Source: Micromonospora inositola (lineage in GTDB: Bacteria; Actinomycetota; Actinomycetes; Mycobacteriales; Micromonosporaceae). Taken from it: 64,000 nucleotides of DNA. Positions 61,160-64,000 of this stretch are shown here, piece by piece (positions within the stretch are counted from its first letter, which is position 1; each line of letters starts with the position of its first letter). The DNA lies in the NCBI RefSeq assembly GCF_900090285.1, contig NZ_LT607754.1, positions 2,604,001-2,668,000 on the forward strand, given 5' to 3'. The position numbers were made by a program, and so were the translations under genes. The notes beneath the pieces were generated by a model, which searched no databases, had not been told where the DNA came from, and worked only from the letters and a program-made list of their open reading frames with translations.

Positions 61160-61276
61160 GTGAAGGTCAAGCCGAGCGTCAAGAGGATCTGCAACAACTG
61201 CCGGGTTATTCGCCGGCACGGCCGGGTCATGGTCATCTGCAGCAGCGACCCGCGCCACAAGCAGCGCCAGGGCTGA
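61160..61276 (+). CDS. rpmJ: 50S ribosomal protein L36
   Basis: GTG 61160 gives 38 residues, one more than the usual 37. The zinc ligands are CNNC, a third Cys and a His, but VICSSDPRH places five residues between the third Cys and the His instead of four, through a tandem AGC codon. Zinc-containing (C+) form. It lies at its normal place between infA and rpsM. Confidence 0.95.
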   Translation: MKVKPSVKRICNNCRVIRRHGRVMVICSSDPRHKQRQG

Positions 61277-61541
61277 ACCAGTCCCACCGGTCGTGACACG
61301 GCCGGTCGGATCGGCCCGGGTGTCGTAGATCCCGACAGCACACCACCAGCTCGTCCCAGCCGCGAGCGGTACGCAGCGCGTACTGGATCGTGGTTGACCC
61401 CCGGTCGGAGGCCGGGGCCCGCTCGGGCAGCGACCGATCCCGGTCGCCGGCGCTGACAGCGTCGGAAGGACAGGGACGGCCGGTAGCGGGGTGGGACGGG
61501 TCCACACCTCCGCCACAACATCACGAGGAGTACGCCCGCAC

Positions 61542-61922
61542 ATGGCACGTCTAGCCGGCGTGGATCTCCCCCGCGAGAAGCGGATGGAGATCGCGCTCAC
61601 CTACATCTTCGGGGTCGGTCGTACCCGCGCCCTGGAGACGCTCGCCGCCACCGGCATCTCGCCGGACAAGCGCGCTCGGGACCTCACGGACGAGGAGCTG
61701 GTCCAGCTCCGCAACCACATCGAGGGCAACTACAAGGTAGAAGGCGACCTGCGCCGCGAGGTCGCCGCTGACATCCGCCGCAAGGTCGAGATCGGCTGCT
61801 ACGCGGGTATCCGGCACCGCCGGGGCCTGCCCGTTCGTGGCCAGCGGACCAAGACCAACGCGCGGACCCGGAAGGGCCCGAAGCGGACCGTCGCCGGCAA
61901 GAAGAAGCCCGGCAAGAAGTAA
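61542..61922 (+). CDS. rpsM: 30S ribosomal protein S13
   Basis: ATG 61542, 126 residues, beginning [20 protein letters not shown] with [20 protein letters not shown]. It contacts the P-site tRNA and the 50S head bridge. Confidence 0.97.
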   Translation: MARLAGVDLPREKRMEIALTYIFGVGRTRALETLAATGISPDKRARDLTDEELVQLRNHIEGNYKVEGDLRREVAADIRRKVEIGCYAGIRHRRGLPVRGQRTKTNARTRKGPKRTVAGKKKPGKK

Positions 61923-61940
61923 CTAGGAGCGCACAGACTT

Positions 61941-62348
61941 ATGCCACCGAAGGCTCGTGCCGGAGCCGCCGTCAAGAAGGTCCGGCGCAAGGAACGCAAG
62001 AACGTCGCCCACGGGCAGGCGCACATCAAGAGCACCTTCAACAACACCATCGTGTCGATCACGGACCCGACCGGTGCGGTCATCTCCTGGGCCTCCGCCG
62101 GCCAGGTCGGCTTCAAGGGCTCGCGCAAGTCGACCCCGTTCGCCGCGCAGCTGGCCGCCGAGGCCGCCGCGCGTCGGGCGATGGATCACGGCATGCGCAA
62201 GGTCGACGTGTTCGTCAAGGGCCCCGGCTCCGGCCGGGAGACCGCCATCCGTTCGCTGCAGGCCGTCGGGCTGGAGGTCGGGCAGATCTCCGACGTCACC
62301 CCGCAGCCGCACAACGGGTGCCGTCCGCCGAAGCGTCGCCGGGTCTGA
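61941..62348 (+). CDS. rpsK: 30S ribosomal protein S11
   Basis: ATG 61941, 135 residues, with [20 protein letters not shown] and the [13 protein letters not shown] end. Platform protein of the 30S subunit. Confidence 0.97.
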   Translation: MPPKARAGAAVKKVRRKERKNVAHGQAHIKSTFNNTIVSITDPTGAVISWASAGQVGFKGSRKSTPFAAQLAAEAAARRAMDHGMRKVDVFVKGPGSGRETAIRSLQAVGLEVGQISDVTPQPHNGCRPPKRRRV

Positions 62349-62361
62349 GAGGTAGAGAGAG

Positions 62362-62988
62362 ATGGCTCGTTACACCGGTGCTGACTGCCGCCGTTGCCGG
62401 CGGGAGAAGATGAAGCTGTTCCTCAAGGGCAGCAAGTGCGATGGTCCGAAGTGCCCGTTCGAGTCCCGGCCGTTCCCGCCCGGACAGCACGGCCGCGGCC
62501 GCACCAAGGAGACGGAGTACCTGCTCCAGCTCCGTGAGAAGCAGAAGGCCCGCCGCGTCTACGGCGTGCTGGAGAAGCAGTTCCGCGGTTACTACGAGGA
62601 GGCCGTGGGCAAGCAGGCCAAGACCGGTGAGGTCCTCCTGCAGATCCTCGAGTCGCGGCTGGACAACGTGGTCTACCGGGCCGGCTTCGCCACCTCCCGG
62701 GACATGGCCCGCCAGCTGGTCAAGCACGGCCACTTCACCGTGAACGGCAAGAAGGTCGACATCCCGTCGTACCGCGTCAAGGAGCACGACATCATCGAGG
62801 TCCGGGGCAAGAGCAAGGAGCTCACCCCGTTCATCGTGGCGCAGGCTCAGGCCGGCTCCAAGAGCGTTCCGGCGTGGCTCGAGGCCATCCCCAGCCAGAT
62901 GAAGGTTCTCGTGCACTCGCTCCCGGCCCGCCAGGTGATCGACACCCAGGTCCAGGAGCAGCTGATCGTCGAGCTCTACTCCAAGTAA
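62362..62988 (+). CDS. rpsD: 30S ribosomal protein S4
   Basis: ATG 62362, 208 residues. An N-terminal cysteine pair region (CRRCRREKMK...CPFE) marks the zinc-containing form, and an S4 RNA-binding domain follows. It primes 30S assembly. Confidence 0.97.
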   Translation: MARYTGADCRRCRREKMKLFLKGSKCDGPKCPFESRPFPPGQHGRGRTKETEYLLQLREKQKARRVYGVLEKQFRGYYEEAVGKQAKTGEVLLQILESRLDNVVYRAGFATSRDMARQLVKHGHFTVNGKKVDIPSYRVKEHDIIEVRGKSKELTPFIVAQAQAGSKSVPAWLEAIPSQMKVLVHSLPARQVIDTQVQEQLIVELYSK

Positions 62989-62999
62989 GGGCTCGTTGC

Positions 63000-63028
63000 G
63001 GTGGCCCGCCCCCGGTGGGCGGGCCACC
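63000..63028 (+). terminator. rpsD-rpoA hairpin
   Basis: GGTGGCCCGCC (63000-63010) and GGCGGGCCACC (63018-63028) form an 11-bp stem. As rpoA normally belongs to the same transcript, this may be a processing or partial-termination site. Confidence 0.6.
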
Positions 63029-63085
63029 GGAACAGTTTGTGTCGTGGGCGTCATATAGCGGGCGTCCCGGAAGAGAAGAGAAGAA

Positions 63086-64000
63086 ATGCTCATCAGCCAG
63101 CGACCGTCTCTCTCCGAAGAGTCGATCAACGAGACCCGCTCCCGGTTCACCATCGAGCCGCTGGAGCCGGGCTTCGGCTACACCCTGGGCAACTCGCTGC
63201 GTCGTACGCTGCTGTCGTCCATCCCGGGCGCGGCGGTCACCTCGATCAAGATCGACGGTGTGCTGCACGAGTTCACCACGATCCCCGGTGTCAAGGAGGA
63301 CGTGGTCGAGCTCGTCATGAACATCAAGGAGCTCTGCGTCAGCTCCGAGCACGACGAGCCGGTCAGCATGTACCTGCGCAAGCAGGGCCCGGGCGACGTG
63401 ACCGCCGGTGACATCCAGCCCCCGGCCGGTGTCTCGGTGCACAACCCGGACCTGAAGCTCGCCACCCTGAACGGCAAGGGCCGGCTCGACATGGAGCTGA
63501 CCGTCGAGCGGGGCCGGGGCTACGTCACGGCCGCGCAGAACAAGCAGGCCGGCGCCGAGATCGGCCGGATCCCGGTCGACTCGATCTACTCGCCGGTGCT
63601 CAAGGTGACGTACCGCGTCGAGGCGACCCGCGTCGAGCAGCGGACCGACTTCGACCGGCTGATCATCGATGTCGAGACCAAGCCGTCGATGGGCCCGCGT
63701 ACCGCGCTGGCCTCGGCCGGCTCGACGCTGGTGGAGCTCTTCGGGCTGGCCCGGGAGCTGGACGAGACCGCCGAGGGCATCGACATCGGGCCGTCCCCGC
63801 AGGACGCCCAGCTGGCGGCGGACCTGGCTCTGCCGATCGAGGAGCTGGACCTCACCGTCCGCTCCTACAACTGCCTCAAGCGCGAGGGCATCAACTCCGT
63901 TGGTGAGCTCATCGGGCGTACCGAGGCCGACCTCCTCGACATCCGGAATTTCGGTCAGAAGTCGATCGACGAGGTCAAGATGAAGCTCGCCGGGATGGGT
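63086..64000 (+). CDS. rpoA: RNA polymerase alpha subunit, 3' end cut by window
   Basis: ATG 63086 after AAGAGAAGAGAAGAA starts [20 protein letters not shown]. 305 codons are open to the window edge. The N-terminal dimerisation domain ([20 protein letters not shown]) is complete and the C-terminal domain ([17 protein letters not shown]) is nearly so. The stop lies beyond 64000. Confidence 0.97.
   Translation, partial: MLISQRPSLSEESINETRSRFTIEPLEPGFGYTLGNSLRRTLLSSIPGAAVTSIKIDGVLHEFTTIPGVKEDVVELVMNIKELCVSSEHDEPVSMYLRKQGPGDVTAGDIQPPAGVSVHNPDLKLATLNGKGRLDMELTVERGRGYVTAAQNKQAGAEIGRIPVDSIYSPVLKVTYRVEATRVEQRTDFDRLIIDVETKPSMGPRTALASAGSTLVELFGLARELDETAEGIDIGPSPQDAQLAADLALPIEELDLTVRSYNCLKREGINSVGELIGRTEADLLDIRNFGQKSIDEVKMKLAGMG

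Overview
The window is GC-rich actinobacterial DNA. Its gene order and protein sequences point to Micromonosporaceae (Micromonospora or a close relative). The right-hand part has the classic actinobacterial order tRNA-Thr, tRNA-Met, rpmG, two MaoC-type dehydratase genes, tRNA-Trp, secE, nusG, rplK, rplA, rplJ, rplL, rpoB, rpoC, then the str operon (rpsL, rpsG, fusA, tuf), the S10 and spc operons, secY, adk, map, infA, rpmJ, rpsM, rpsK, rpsD and rpoA (cut by the window end). Start codons are often GTG, and rpoB and secY start with TTG.

Positions 1 to about 23,100 are accessory DNA piled up at a tRNA-Tyr gene. From about 5,400 to 14,364 lies the backbone of an actinomycete integrative and conjugative element (AICE, pSAM2 type): a divergent XRE/TPR regulator, a Pra-like activator, a split TraB/FtsK transfer apparatus, a tight run of small overlapping genes, a DUF2637 (Spd-like) membrane protein, a RepSA-like HUH initiator, Xis and a tyrosine integrase whose stop codon lies inside the 52-bp attachment core (3' half of tRNA-Tyr). 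To its left (1 to 5,400) is cargo and debris: an orphan Imm1-type immunity gene, a membrane protein, an IS630 transposase tail, a secreted protein and a frameshifted conserved gene. The same 52-bp tRNA-Tyr 3' half recurs at 17,298 and, degenerate, at 18,155, so several elements seem to have entered the same tRNA one after another. The intact tRNA-Tyr gene is not in the window and should lie to the left.

Between 14,365 and 23,100 are remnants: two decayed copies of one tyrosine integrase (about 16.3-17.2 kb and 21.9-23.0 kb) sharing one frameshift, a 138-bp nested inverted repeat, a fossil tRNA-Thr 3' half on the minus strand, small membrane proteins, an FG-GAP lipoprotein, a truncated DUF6924 gene and a DUF218/YdcF-like gene.

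From 23,449 onward the DNA looks like core chromosome: a small membrane peptide, a GGDEF-EAL protein, tRNAs, then the transcription and translation operons. Several -35/-10 promoters with a TACACT-like -10 box and strong GC-rich hairpin terminators can be read. A 20-bp identical leader segment precedes both rpsL and rpsJ. The rplJ leader ends in a terminator-like hairpin with a U tract, which suggests L10-type autoregulation. A 64-codon gene between rplA and rplJ looks like a deletion scar of an ABC transporter.
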